From positions 140,281 through 204,280 of the forward strand of contig CAZJUP010000003.1 of the NCBI GenBank assembly GCA_964549275.1: a DNA stretch of 64,000 nucleotides, read 5' to 3'. The translations under genes and the position numbers were made by a program. Origin of the DNA: CAZJUP01 sp964549275 (lineage in GTDB: Bacteria > Fidelibacterota > Marinisomatia > Marinisomatales > TCS55). The notes under the pieces were generated by a model. It was not told the DNA's origin. It saw only the letters and a list, made by a program, of their open reading frames with translations, and did no database searches. Shown here piece after piece: positions 52,428-60,625 of the stretch. How positions within the stretch are numbered: the stretch's first letter is position 1; every line of letters starts with the position of its first letter.

Positions 52428-53189
52428 TTATAATATTTTAATATCAGTTTTAAAGGCTTCTAGGAGTTGATCGACAATTTGCTCTGAGTTCCCCTCCAGC
52501 ATAACCGTTCGTTTTTCACTCTTCGGTACAGAAACAGCTCCTAAAGTCTGGAGAGCTTCTCCTTGGTCGGGTTCAACAACTTTAATTTCTTTTTTCTTAG
52601 CACCCATAATGCCTTTTAAAGATGGGTAACGGGGTGTATTCAGTCCGGATTGAATAGTAATACTTGCGGGGAGTGACATGGTCACCCATTGAAACCATCC
52701 CGCTTCTAACTCTCGTTTAACTTTCAGCACCCCATCAGTTACTTTTGTTTCCATAACAAGTGATGCTGTGGACATACCGAGCATTTCACCAATGAGAAGG
52801 CCAGTTTGTCCAAAACCTAAATCATCCGATTGAAGGCCGGATAAAATTAAATCAAATTTTTCCTCTGCCATGGCATCTGAAAATCGCCTGGCAATTGACA
52901 ATGGATCAAAATCTCCAATAGAATCTGTTTTTATGTGGATTCCTCTGTCTGCACCTTTAGCCAGGGCTTCTCTAAGAATTTTCTGCACCCTGTCCGGCCC
53001 CAGTGTCACGGCAACAACTTCACCCTCTCCTTTGGATTCCCGCATCCGTAATCCTTCTTCCAACGCATAATTATCACTTTCATTCATTTCATACGTGACA
53101 GAGATTTCCTTAATCCAATCTCCCTGGTCCCGAATGGGAAGGGGCGATTCTGCACCGGGGACTTGTTTAACTAAAACTGCAATTTTCAT
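52428..53189 (-). CDS. etfB: Electron transfer flavoprotein, beta subunit
   Basis: 253 aa. The opening IAVLVKQVPGAESP, the EMNESDNYALEEGLRMRE segment, the FDLILSGLQSDDLGFGQTGLLIGEMLG motif and TPRYPSLKGIMGAKKKEI are typical of EtfB. It binds AMP and pairs with EtfA. First gene of the operon; AAGGAG precedes the ATG, and a promoter and palindrome are upstream. Confidence 0.96.
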   Translation of the reverse strand: MKIAVLVKQVPGAESPLPIRDQGDWIKEISVTYEMNESDNYALEEGLRMRESKGEGEVVAVTLGPDRVQKILREALAKGADRGIHIKTDSIGDFDPLSIARRFSDAMAEEKFDLILSGLQSDDLGFGQTGLLIGEMLGMSTASLVMETKVTDGVLKVKRELEAGWFQWVTMSLPASITIQSGLNTPRYPSLKGIMGAKKKEIKVVEPDQGEALQTLGAVSVPKSEKRTVMLEGNSEQIVDQLLEAFKTDIKIL

Positions 53190-53246
53190 AGGGTATACTC
53201 CTTGAAATCATTTAAAGAAGATAAATAACACCTGTTTTATCTCGTA

Positions 53247-53277
53247 TAAAATTACAGTTCACAAGAAGGAAATACAA
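53247..53277 (-). promoter_or_regulatory. Promoter candidate of the etf operon
   Basis: Minus strand: TTG (53275-53277), a 20-base spacer and TAATTTTA (53247-53254), one mismatch from TAnnTTTG. The etfB start is about 57 bp downstream. The palindrome at 53284-53301 begins seven bases upstream of the TTG element. Confidence 0.5.
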
Positions 53278-53283
53278 GGCGTT

Positions 53284-53301
53284 AAACCGACCAGTCGGTT
53301 T
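53284..53301. promoter_or_regulatory. 18-bp perfect palindrome, TetR-like operator upstream of etfB
   Basis: AAACCGAC-CA-GTCGGTTT is a perfect inverted repeat of eight bases with a two-base centre. The shape ACCGAC-N2-GTCGGT resembles operators of TetR-family regulators of fatty-acid metabolism. No regulator gene is in the window. Confidence 0.55.
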
Positions 53302-53371
53302 ATCATTGAAGTTCACGTGCATACTTTGATATTTTGTTTTAGCAGAGTGTTGGACTAATTTAAATTTGGCA

Positions 53372-53488
53372 ATGAATCGTCTCACTATTTTGATCTTAGC
53401 CAATGGTTTGTTTTTGATTGGCTCTCTCCTTTTACTATGGGGAATCAAGAGATGGGTTGAGAGACGGAATTGGAATAAAGAAAAATAA
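53372..53488 (+). CDS. Possible 38-aa membrane peptide
   Basis: Short frame ATG at 53372 to TAA at 53486-53488, coding for MNRLTILILANGLFLIGSLL and a basic tail (KRWVERRNWNKEK). A single helix followed by a cationic end is a common micropeptide shape. The upstream sequence has no good ribosome site, and the neighbouring 400 bp are otherwise non-coding, so this is tentative. Confidence 0.3.
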   Translation: MNRLTILILANGLFLIGSLLLLWGIKRWVERRNWNKEK

Positions 53489-53497
53489 AAAAATGAT

Positions 53498-53526
53498 TTG
53501 ACCGTGATAATTGGTCTTACTATTTT
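53498..53526 (+). promoter_or_regulatory. Promoter candidate of the lipoprotein gene at 53595
   Basis: TTGACC at 53498-53503, 17-base spacer, TATTTT at 53521-53526. It also fits TTG-N20-TATTTTCG, close to TAnnTTTG. About 70 bp of leader remains before the ATG. Confidence 0.45.
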
Positions 53527-53594
53527 CGGAGCGATGAATGGCCCTTTTACGAGGGTTACTCTCATCAAAGAACGAATACACAAAGGAGAATCTA

Positions 53595-54764
53595 ATGAAT
53601 TCAAAACTCTTTAAGCTTTTTACAGCCTCTCTTACTACACTGGTTCTGTTCAGCGCCTGTGATACTGGCGATGACAGTCCGAATCTTGGTGATATTGTTG
53701 GCTCTTGGGATCTTTCAGCATTGACCGGAAGTTATACCCGAACAGTAGCCCTTCCAGCCAGTTACCCCAGTGATACCACTTTTGCATTGACAGCAACATG
53801 GAAAGATGGTCCTGCTGTTTTAGGTCCGTTGGCAGCTCTTGCCAGTTTCGAAATGCTCGAACTTAGTGACGGAGTACCGGCTCCCGGTTTTCCAGTTACA
53901 AGCGCATTTGATACTGCCGCATTAGCCGCAACTGGGATTTCCATGAAAGGAACCTTCGAAGATGCTTCAAGCAGTGATGATGCTGGTACGTACAAAATCA
54001 ATGGAACGTACCCCACAATTCGCTTGGACGCCGATAAATGTGAATCCTACTCTACTGTAGCTCAAATTACAGACCAGGGGAATTATACGGTTGCTTATGA
54101 TGCCAGCGGAAATGCTACTTTAGGTATTGCACCGGATGTAAATCTTGGAGCTCAGGTTCTCCCTGCATTTCCTGATGGTAAGGCCACCTTTACCAATGAA
54201 GCAGCCAATATGAATCTCTCTTTCCTTGATAGAGATTCTCATGATGAAAGATATGCGGAAATTATGACTTCTTGGAGTGAAGAAGCCGACCGCGTTACTA
54301 TGGGTATTGCAGCCCTTCCTGTAGGGTCCGACGGCGCCTTTGGGTTAGAAGGTGACCTTGGTACTGAAGGGTATATTGCAGATGCAGCATTGGCCCCTTG
54401 GGGTGGATATGCCACATGGTATGCATTCAATATCCTTGTTGAAACTGAATTAAAAGTATCCGATGCTAAAAACCCACTGAAAGATTTAGATGGGGATGGT
54501 GAAATTACCCCATTTGATATGATTATTTACATGCATGCGGATAACCTTGCCGAAGCTGGTTCTGCAACTGCTTTTCAGATGCCCTACAGTGTTTTAATTG
54601 ACAGTTCTAATCCATTGCAACCAGTTCCTGTTAGTGATGGCACACATGACTTTGACGCAACTGCTGCTGCTGCTGGCGGTAAAATGACCTTCGTAGTCAA
54701 TGGGTTATGTTTCCCTGTAAACGAACTTATTGATTTCAATACGGACTGGACACGCGTCGAATAA
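53595..54764 (+). CDS. Lipoprotein with GxW opening and an EF-hand-like loop
   Basis: 389 aa started at the ATG at 53595 (AAAGGAG upstream; the longer frame from 53538 lacks this). Lipobox LFSAC at about residues 18-22. The mature domain begins NLGDIVGSWDLSALTG, like lipocalin-like lipoproteins. Near the C-terminal third lies DLDGDGEITPFDMIIY, an EF-hand or dockerin-like calcium loop. It directly precedes a TonB receptor, which also has Asp-rich loops, so it may be its surface or periplasmic partner. Function unknown. Confidence 0.82.
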   Translation: MNSKLFKLFTASLTTLVLFSACDTGDDSPNLGDIVGSWDLSALTGSYTRTVALPASYPSDTTFALTATWKDGPAVLGPLAALASFEMLELSDGVPAPGFPVTSAFDTAALAATGISMKGTFEDASSSDDAGTYKINGTYPTIRLDADKCESYSTVAQITDQGNYTVAYDASGNATLGIAPDVNLGAQVLPAFPDGKATFTNEAANMNLSFLDRDSHDERYAEIMTSWSEEADRVTMGIAALPVGSDGAFGLEGDLGTEGYIADAALAPWGGYATWYAFNILVETELKVSDAKNPLKDLDGDGEITPFDMIIYMHADNLAEAGSATAFQMPYSVLIDSSNPLQPVPVSDGTHDFDATAAAAGGKMTFVVNGLCFPVNELIDFNTDWTRVE

Positions 54765-54792
54765 AATCTCTCGCAAGTGTATCGTTCACTGC

Positions 54793-54830
54793 ACTGGGGG
54801 TGGTTTTAATTAACTACCCCCAGTTTTTTT
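54793..54830 (+). terminator. Strong terminator between the lipoprotein and TonB receptor genes
   Basis: ACTGGGGGT and ACCCCCAGT pair perfectly (9 bp) around a loop of 14 bases, followed by seven T. It lies 28 bp after the stop, so the lipoprotein is transcribed more than the receptor, or separately. Confidence 0.9.
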
Positions 54831-54869
54831 AAAGGGCAACTCAATTTCGCAATCAATAACGGGGCAACC

Positions 54870-57809
54870 ATGAAAAAACAGTTTACCCTTTTTCTTTTAC
54901 TCATATTTTCATTTATTTCCGCACAAACCATAACATTAACCGGTCATGTTACCGACGGGAAGAACCATGCACCTCTCATCGGAGCTAATGTTGTTATTAA
55001 AGGGGAAAATCTTACAACAGGGTCTGCTGCTGATTTTGACGGGGTATACCGTATAGACAAACTCCCTCCCGGACATTATACCATTACAGTATCTTATATC
55101 GGATACCAAAACTACCAGGGAGAAATTAAAATAAACCCTGAAGAGACTCTTGTTACGTACGACGTTCAGCTTTTAGTTTCCGCAATCCAACTTCAGGAAT
55201 ATGTGGTTACGGCCAGTCGAGGAAGCCGCGAAAAAATCACAGACGCTCCCGCAGCTATTTCAATTATTTCTGAATTGAAAATCCGGAATGCCAGCAACCC
55301 AAATTTGGGTGACTATTTTAAAAACATTAAAGGAGTAGATTTTACAGCATCGGGATTAGACAGTTACAATTTAAGTGCACGGGGTTTTAACTCCAGTTTT
55401 AGCAGCCGATTGCTTACCCTTACTGACGGCCGTATGGCCAACGTCCCATCTTTGAGACTGATCGCTTACAATACCATTCCCCTCACTTCTGACGATGTGA
55501 AACAAATAGAAGTGGTTTTAGGGCCCTCTTCTGCTTTGTATGGTCCTAATGCCCATAGCGGTGTTGTAAATATTATATCAAAACGGCCAAATGAATCTGC
55601 AGGGACAACTGCAGGAATAACTGTAGGAACACGATCATTTAATAAAATCCAGGCTAGACATGCTGGTACAATGGGCAATCTCGGGTATAAGGTGTCCTTC
55701 GTCAATTTCACTGCGAATGATTGGGAATATATTGAAATAGATGAAAGAAAAAATCATTTAAAACCCTGGTTTTCTACTTACTTAAATGGAGATGTCGGTG
55801 ATGAATTAGATGAATTATTTGACGAGGGGAAAGCCACCTGGGACGGATGGGATATCCTAGTCGATTCAGATGGGGACGGAGTCACAGATACCGTTTATAC
55901 GAAAGAAGATAACCTTGTGAGGGATAGGAATGAGGATGGATTAGATGATTTGCCGGATTTTGGAATAAAAAATATGCGGTTTGATGTGCGAATGGATTAT
56001 AATTTTACCGATGACCATTTTATTAGCACTAATTTTGGCAGGGCACAGGCAACCAATATAAACATAACAGGAATTGGGCGATATTTAGCCAATGACTGGG
56101 TTTACCAGTTTTACCAAATGCGTTGGGTATATCATAATTGGTTTGCCCAGGCTTATCTAAATACCAGTCAATCCGGATCAACTCGAAATTTAAGAACTGG
56201 TGAGGTCGTCACAGACCACTCCACATTTTTCCATTTTCAGTTCCAGCATTCTTTGGATTTCCCAAATCTATTTCATACAAAATTAATTTGGGGAGGAGAT
56301 TATCAACGCACAATGCCGGAAACTTTCGGAACCATACTTCCTGATGGTACAGGAGGAAGAAACCCTAAAAGCTATGGAAGTGACGGAAAAGATAACGATG
56401 GAGATGGTGAAATTGATGAGTGGGATGAACTTATTATCACCAATGAATATGGATTATATGTTCAATCGCAGTCAAAACTTACAGACAAGATTGAGATTAT
56501 TCTTTCAGGGAGATTGGATTTGCACAGCGGCCAATCTGATGAGAATGGGATACCTTTTTTAGCTGATCCTCTCGGAGGCGGAACGTTGAATTATTTTCCG
56601 CAAATTTCACCAAAGATTGGATTTCTGTGGAAACCAGCGGATGACCAAACCTTCCGTCTAACTGCAGCAAGGGCTTTTAACACCCCTTCTTCTCAAGGAT
56701 TATACTTGGATGTATTGGCAGCTCTTTATTCTGTATTCCCTGTTAAAGCTAGAGGGAATAAGGATGGCTACACCTTCCAAAGAGATGCAAACAATAATCT
56801 TATGATGTATGATGTGCGGGATGGGTCATATTCTGAGTTTCGATTAACTCAAATGCCTGAATCTTCAGTTTTATATATTCCGGAAGTATTGGGTAGACCC
56901 GGTGCATTTGTTAGCCCTGATGATTATAATGCCATTGAACCGGTACGTTCGGAGGAAGTGTGGACCTATGAAATAGGGTATGCGGGCCTTCTGGGTGGAA
57001 AAATGCGTACTACATTCGATTTATATTACAGTACCTACAGCGATTTCGTCAGTGATTTAACTTGGATTACTCCTGTTGTCCTGGATACCAGTAGAGGGTT
57101 CTACAGCGTTGAAACGCCCGACGTTGACATCTTGGGTTTTATTCCGACATATGAACATAACGGTATCTCCGATGGTGGAGATGGAGTTCCCGGTGCTTAC
57201 TGGATTGAATATGGATCATCAAATTGGTCTACTTCAATCCCAGATAACTGGTGGGATAAGGCACCGGAAGCACGAAAAGGAACCGGCCTTGTTATCGTCG
57301 ATGGAGATACTGTAGGAGCTTGGTGGTCGGATGATGTAGTGGATTTTGTAAATCCAATTAATTTGCTGTTAACCAATATTAATTACGGCCGTGTAAGTTT
57401 ATGGGGATTTGATGCCAGCGTCTATGCCCTACTTTCAGAACATATTACAGCAGATATAAATGTTTCTTTCTTAGGCAAAACCCGGTTTTGGAATTTTCTC
57501 ACCAGAGATTACGATCCTATAAATGCACCAAAATATAAAATCAACGCTCAGCTTTCTTACATTGCTGTAAACGGTCTGACTGGGAATATTGGATTTCGAT
57601 ATATTCCAGAATTTGAATGGGCCGCTGGGGTACATTTTGGAACTATCCCATCCTATCTTGTCATTGACACCATGGTTGGCTATAAATTCAAGAATAAATA
57701 TTCTTTATTATTGAATGTGAATAATTTAAGCGGAAAAATGCACAGGGAAATTATCGGAGGACCAGAAATGGGTCGGCACATTACACTGAAATTCAACGTC
57801 AGTCTATAA
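54870..57809 (+). CDS. TonB-dependent receptor with CarboxypepD_reg-like domain
   Basis: 979-aa outer-membrane receptor. Signal peptide (1 to about 19), CarboxypepD_reg-like domain (about 21-108: TLTGHVTDGKNHAPLIGANVVIKG, GHYTITVSYIGYQ), plug (about 115-235: ISIISELKIRNASNPNLGDYFKNIKG, SARGFNS, VKQIEVVLGPSSALYGPNAHSGVVNIISK) and a large barrel ending NVSL. Two Asp-rich loops (DSDGDGVTDTV and DNDGDGEIDEWDE) in the barrel region look like calcium sites. Substrate unknown; no SusD partner is present. Confidence 0.93.
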   Translation: MKKQFTLFLLLIFSFISAQTITLTGHVTDGKNHAPLIGANVVIKGENLTTGSAADFDGVYRIDKLPPGHYTITVSYIGYQNYQGEIKINPEETLVTYDVQLLVSAIQLQEYVVTASRGSREKITDAPAAISIISELKIRNASNPNLGDYFKNIKGVDFTASGLDSYNLSARGFNSSFSSRLLTLTDGRMANVPSLRLIAYNTIPLTSDDVKQIEVVLGPSSALYGPNAHSGVVNIISKRPNESAGTTAGITVGTRSFNKIQARHAGTMGNLGYKVSFVNFTANDWEYIEIDERKNHLKPWFSTYLNGDVGDELDELFDEGKATWDGWDILVDSDGDGVTDTVYTKEDNLVRDRNEDGLDDLPDFGIKNMRFDVRMDYNFTDDHFISTNFGRAQATNINITGIGRYLANDWVYQFYQMRWVYHNWFAQAYLNTSQSGSTRNLRTGEVVTDHSTFFHFQFQHSLDFPNLFHTKLIWGGDYQRTMPETFGTILPDGTGGRNPKSYGSDGKDNDGDGEIDEWDELIITNEYGLYVQSQSKLTDKIEIILSGRLDLHSGQSDENGIPFLADPLGGGTLNYFPQISPKIGFLWKPADDQTFRLTAARAFNTPSSQGLYLDVLAALYSVFPVKARGNKDGYTFQRDANNNLMMYDVRDGSYSEFRLTQMPESSVLYIPEVLGRPGAFVSPDDYNAIEPVRSEEVWTYEIGYAGLLGGKMRTTFDLYYSTYSDFVSDLTWITPVVLDTSRGFYSVETPDVDILGFIPTYEHNGISDGGDGVPGAYWIEYGSSNWSTSIPDNWWDKAPEARKGTGLVIVDGDTVGAWWSDDVVDFVNPINLLLTNINYGRVSLWGFDASVYALLSEHITADINVSFLGKTRFWNFLTRDYDPINAPKYKINAQLSYIAVNGLTGNIGFRYIPEFEWAAGVHFGTIPSYLVIDTMVGYKFKNKYSLLLNVNNLSGKMHREIIGGPEMGRHITLKFNVSL

Positions 57810-57847
57810 GACAATCAATCAATATTCTATCATTTCTACCCTTCTAT

Positions 57848-57926
57848 AAAAAAAAGCAGAACCGGCAGAAGAATCTGGGAGCGGGGGAACAACCAGCCTT
57901 CGTTGAACACGATTCTGCTTAAAATC
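57848..57926 (-). ncRNA. Candidate small RNA (promoter, structure and terminator on the minus strand)
   Basis: On the minus strand, TTG (57960-57962), 20 bases and TAAGTTTG (57932-57939) match TTG-N20-TAnnTTTG exactly. About 10 bases on, AAGCAGAA (57913-57920) pairs with TTCTGCTT (57854-57861), enclosing a GC-rich centre, and the stem is followed by eight T (57855-57848). The product would be near 80 nt. A short frame across it (57819-58004) does not look protein-like. No known RNA family was recognised. Confidence 0.38.
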
Positions 57927-57931
57927 TGTTT

Positions 57932-57962
57932 CAAACTTATAGTAATCTCCATAATCCTGCAA
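57932..57962 (-). promoter_or_regulatory. Promoter candidate for the small RNA
   Basis: TTG-N20-TAAGTTTG on the minus strand is the best TAnnTTTG match noticed in the window. Nothing protein-coding on the minus strand follows it before the T-run at 57848-57855. Confidence 0.45.
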
Positions 57963-58007
57963 GTACTTTTTTAGGAGAAAAAAGTAATAAATGAATGGGC
58001 TCAATTC

Positions 58008-58583
58008 ATGCTAAATGTCTTGGAACGGATAGATAAAGCTCTCTTCGAATTATTGAATACACATTTGGCGAATCCTGTTATGGATGCTGTCATTCAAACA
58101 ATGTCCTCTACAATGATAGATGAATTCTTATTGGTTTCTGCTTGTCTGGCATTGGCACTTTTTGGAAGTAAGCGAGAAAAAATAACTGCGGGACTTCTCA
58201 TTCTTTCTTTCGTGTTTTTATATTTTACTATATCAGAAATCCTCACGCCTACATTAGGACGGCTACGACCGCACCACACATTAGAATCAGTACGACTTCT
58301 CACAGATCCGAACGGGCTGATTTATGGGTTTATTTCTATTCATGCTGCCCAATCCTTTTCTGCAACAGTTATTTTGTCATATTTTTATCCAAAGTATACA
58401 AAATGGTATTATTCTTTGGCGATTTTTATTGGTTTCAGCCAAATATATATGGGCGTGCATTATCCCGGAGATATTTTGGGAGGTTCTCTCTATGGTTTCG
58501 GTATCGCCTGGACGATACTTTCCCTTTGGGTTATTCTAAAAATGAGAGAAATAAAAAGGGGAAAATTGTGGGTGCGTTATTAA
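58008..58583 (+). CDS. PAP2-superfamily membrane phosphatase (divergent)
   Basis: 191 aa with five or six helices. The PAP2 motifs are present but altered: GRLRPHH in place of the usual K-x6-RP, SIHAAQSFSA in place of PSGH, and FSQIYMGVHYPGD for SR-x5-H-x3-D, so the phosphate-binding Arg of motif 3 is Gln. The His residues are kept. Lipid phosphatases of this family act on undecaprenyl pyrophosphate or phosphatidic acid; reduced or altered activity is possible here. Stands alone. Confidence 0.85.
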   Translation: MLNVLERIDKALFELLNTHLANPVMDAVIQTMSSTMIDEFLLVSACLALALFGSKREKITAGLLILSFVFLYFTISEILTPTLGRLRPHHTLESVRLLTDPNGLIYGFISIHAAQSFSATVILSYFYPKYTKWYYSLAIFIGFSQIYMGVHYPGDILGGSLYGFGIAWTILSLWVILKMREIKRGKLWVRY

Positions 58584-58613
58584 AGCAATACGCTACTAAT
58601 TCGATCAATTGCT

Positions 58614-58934
58614 TTAATTAGGGAGTGAATCTTCCGGCGGTTTGACTCCATAATCTTGAAAGCTTTCTTGCCCGGGAGATTGAATTTCTCCGTGTTTGGA
58701 TTCGAATTTCTGAATATTATCTTTTAATGCCATTAAAAAGGCTTTGGCATGGGGTGGTGCCATCACAATTCTGGAGTGAACTTTTGCTTTTGAAACTCCA
58801 GGGAGAATCCGGGTAAAATCCATGACAAATTCTGCCGGAGAGTGTGTAACCACAACAAAGTTTGAATATTCCCCTTCCCCCACCTCTTGATCCAGCTGAA
58901 TATTTATCTGTTGAACGTTTTTTTTCTCTTCCAT
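58614..58934 (-). CDS. DUF3467 protein
   Basis: 106 aa. INIQLDQEVGEGEYSNFVVVTHSPAEFVMDFTRILPGVSKAKVHSRIVMAPPHAKAFL is the complete DUF3467 (PF11950) domain, and the C-terminus is a loose tail. The function of the family is unknown. It lies 22 bp after the zinc-ribbon gene on the same strand. Confidence 0.92.
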   Translation of the reverse strand: MEEKKNVQQINIQLDQEVGEGEYSNFVVVTHSPAEFVMDFTRILPGVSKAKVHSRIVMAPPHAKAFLMALKDNIQKFESKHGEIQSPGQESFQDYGVKPPEDSLPN

Positions 58935-58956
58935 GGTACTCCCAGGTAGTTAAGCT

Positions 58957-59352
58957 TTAGGGATTATCAAATTCACGGGCATTGAAATCTTCCCAATCTT
59001 CTTCAATCCCTTCAAAATCTTCGTAATTTTTTATGTCTTGCTCTTCTTGCTTTGCTTTATACATCTCAATTTCAGATTCATACAAATTAAAATGATCTTT
59101 TTTCTTCTCAAATTCTGCAGGATCCACATCCTCTTCGTCATCGGGTTCCAAACGTTCCACATCCTCACTGTAAACTTCCGCATCAAAGAAATCAAGATTT
59201 TCAACAATCCCATTAGCCATGAGGTATTCCAGAAAATCCAGAAATTTTCTGTCTTTTAAATCTGTCTTGCAAATCACACAGACCAATGATTCTTTGAGAT
59301 CAACTTCATCCAAGGATGATTCGCAGACGGGGCAGATGATTCCTTCTAACAT
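58957..59352 (-). CDS. Zinc-ribbon protein with acidic tail
   Basis: 131 aa. Residues 1-30 hold IICPVCESSLDEVDL and LVCVICKTDL, two CxxC pairs forming a zinc ribbon. The second half is very acidic (EPDDEEDVDPAEFE, EGIEEDWEDFNARE) and helical. Unknown function; the operon with DUF3467 may point to a shared role. Confidence 0.8.
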   Translation of the reverse strand: MLEGIICPVCESSLDEVDLKESLVCVICKTDLKDRKFLDFLEYLMANGIVENLDFFDAEVYSEDVERLEPDDEEDVDPAEFEKKKDHFNLYESEIEMYKAKQEEQDIKNYEDFEGIEEDWEDFNAREFDNP

Positions 59353-59425
59353 AAATTTTTTCCCTTAAAATCGGACGTGAATCTAATCGAGGGATATAGG
59401 TTCAGCAACACCTTTTAGACATATT

Positions 59426-60625
59426 TTAACGGTCATTATATACAGTTCTTAAGACGTTTATTTCCGCAGTTGTTAATTGTGTCCTTCGTCGTTCATTCAC
59501 AATTTTGGCTGTTTCAATGAATTTTTCCCAGAGAACCCTTCGATGTTTACCCCCAACAAACCAGGTAAAGGGTCGTATTGTTTTTGGCGGAAACCCTTCA
59601 GAAACCACCATGGCTCCCGGGCCAACAATTGTTCCTGTATTTAGTTTAGTCCCAATGGCTGTTTTCACATGATCACCTAAAAAACATCCGATGTGGATAT
59701 TCCTTGTTTCTACACTTCTTTTGTTGACTTGCACTTTTACCGGTGCATAATTGTTTTTTAAATTGCTATTGATGGTTCCTGCCCCCAGATTTACCCAACT
59801 CCCCAAGTAGGCATCCCCCAAATGCCCTTCATGTACCTTATTGGTATATGACTGCAGAATAACTGTATTTAATTCACCACCGACTTTACATTGGGGACCG
59901 ATGGCACTGTTTTTAATTTGTGTTAAGGGTTTTACAAGAGTGTGCTCTCCGATAAACAGGGGACCTTCCAAAATAGAGTTCCCATAAATCTTAACACTTT
60001 TTTCTATGATAATGGGTCCTTGAGATGCGTCAAGAACAACTCCGGGTTGAATAACAGTTTCTTCTGAAATAATTACTTTCTCCGGATTTATCACATGATA
60101 CCCTGTTGGCTTAGGAGTGTCATTTCGATGTAATAATTGGCTGGCTGCCAAAAGGCTTTGCGGCAAGTGTTCCAGTATTGTCCATAAAAATCGGCAGGGA
60201 ACACTCTGAAGTTCACCCGTCGGAAAACATGCTGTTAAATCGCTAAAAACAGGCCCACCGAGTTTTAGCCAGCCGTTCCCGGTTTCCTTAGGAATTTTAG
60301 CCCCGATGAGAATTTTATCGTGATAGTAAAATCCAAAAGACCCGTTGATGATTTTATCCAAATCTTCTCCTTGCCAAAGGACATTCCCCAATAACCATAC
60401 TCCATCCTCAACTAAATTAGGATTAACTACGGTATCTGGATAGGATTCTCGACATAATTCTTCCATTTCTTCCCGGACAAAAAGAGAGATGGCCTCTCCT
60501 GGGAATTTCCTCATTATCCTTTCCAAAAAGGATGATTCACCGGTACGCAGATCAAACACCGGTCGAGTCAGAGAAATAGGATCTAAATCCCTGGCATGTT
60601 GGTTCTCATATATATACAGATTCAT
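59426..60625 (-). CDS. GlmU-like sugar nucleotidyltransferase
   Basis: 399 aa. The N-terminal nucleotidyltransferase-like region starts LYIYENQHARDLDPISLTRPVFDLRTGESSFLERI; the C-terminal left-handed beta-helix carries hexapeptides (IIIEKSVKIYGNSILEGPLFIGEHTLVKPLT, GTKLNTGTIVGPGAM). The TRPVFDLRTGE opening is that of the putative sugar-nucleotidyl transferase family of Bacteroidota and relatives. The dinucleotide-binding G-rich motif of true GlmU is not obvious, so the activity is uncertain. It starts by overlapping the DUF6913-like gene by 4 bp (ATGA). Confidence 0.87.
   Translation of the reverse strand: MNLYIYENQHARDLDPISLTRPVFDLRTGESSFLERIMRKFPGEAISLFVREEMEELCRESYPDTVVNPNLVEDGVWLLGNVLWQGEDLDKIINGSFGFYYHDKILIGAKIPKETGNGWLKLGGPVFSDLTACFPTGELQSVPCRFLWTILEHLPQSLLAASQLLHRNDTPKPTGYHVINPEKVIISEETVIQPGVVLDASQGPIIIEKSVKIYGNSILEGPLFIGEHTLVKPLTQIKNSAIGPQCKVGGELNTVILQSYTNKVHEGHLGDAYLGSWVNLGAGTINSNLKNNYAPVKVQVNKRSVETRNIHIGCFLGDHVKTAIGTKLNTGTIVGPGAMVVSEGFPPKTIRPFTWFVGGKHRRVLWEKFIETAKIVNERRRTQLTTAEINVLRTVYNDR

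Larger units (their letters stand above)
53190..53594. other. Long intergenic control region between etfB and the lipoprotein gene
   Basis: 405 bp divergent region. It holds the etf promoter candidate (53247-53277), the 18-bp palindrome (53284-53301), a possible 38-aa membrane peptide (53372-53488) and the promoter of the lipoprotein gene (53498-53526). The minus-strand frame across it (53212-53604) has no protein-like features. Confidence 0.6.

Noticed and set aside
53212..53604. 130-aa minus-strand frame over the etf control region
   Set aside because: It covers two promoters, the palindrome and the start of the lipoprotein gene, and its composition is not protein-like.
57848..57920. Cyclic-di-AMP (ydaO) riboswitch because of a GGGAGCGGGGG stretch
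   Set aside because: Only that short stretch resembles ydaO; the other conserved parts are missing, and the promoter and T-run are on the opposite strand.
57819..58004. 61-aa minus-strand frame
   Set aside because: It crosses a hairpin and T-run, has no ribosome site and no protein-like features; a structured RNA fits better.
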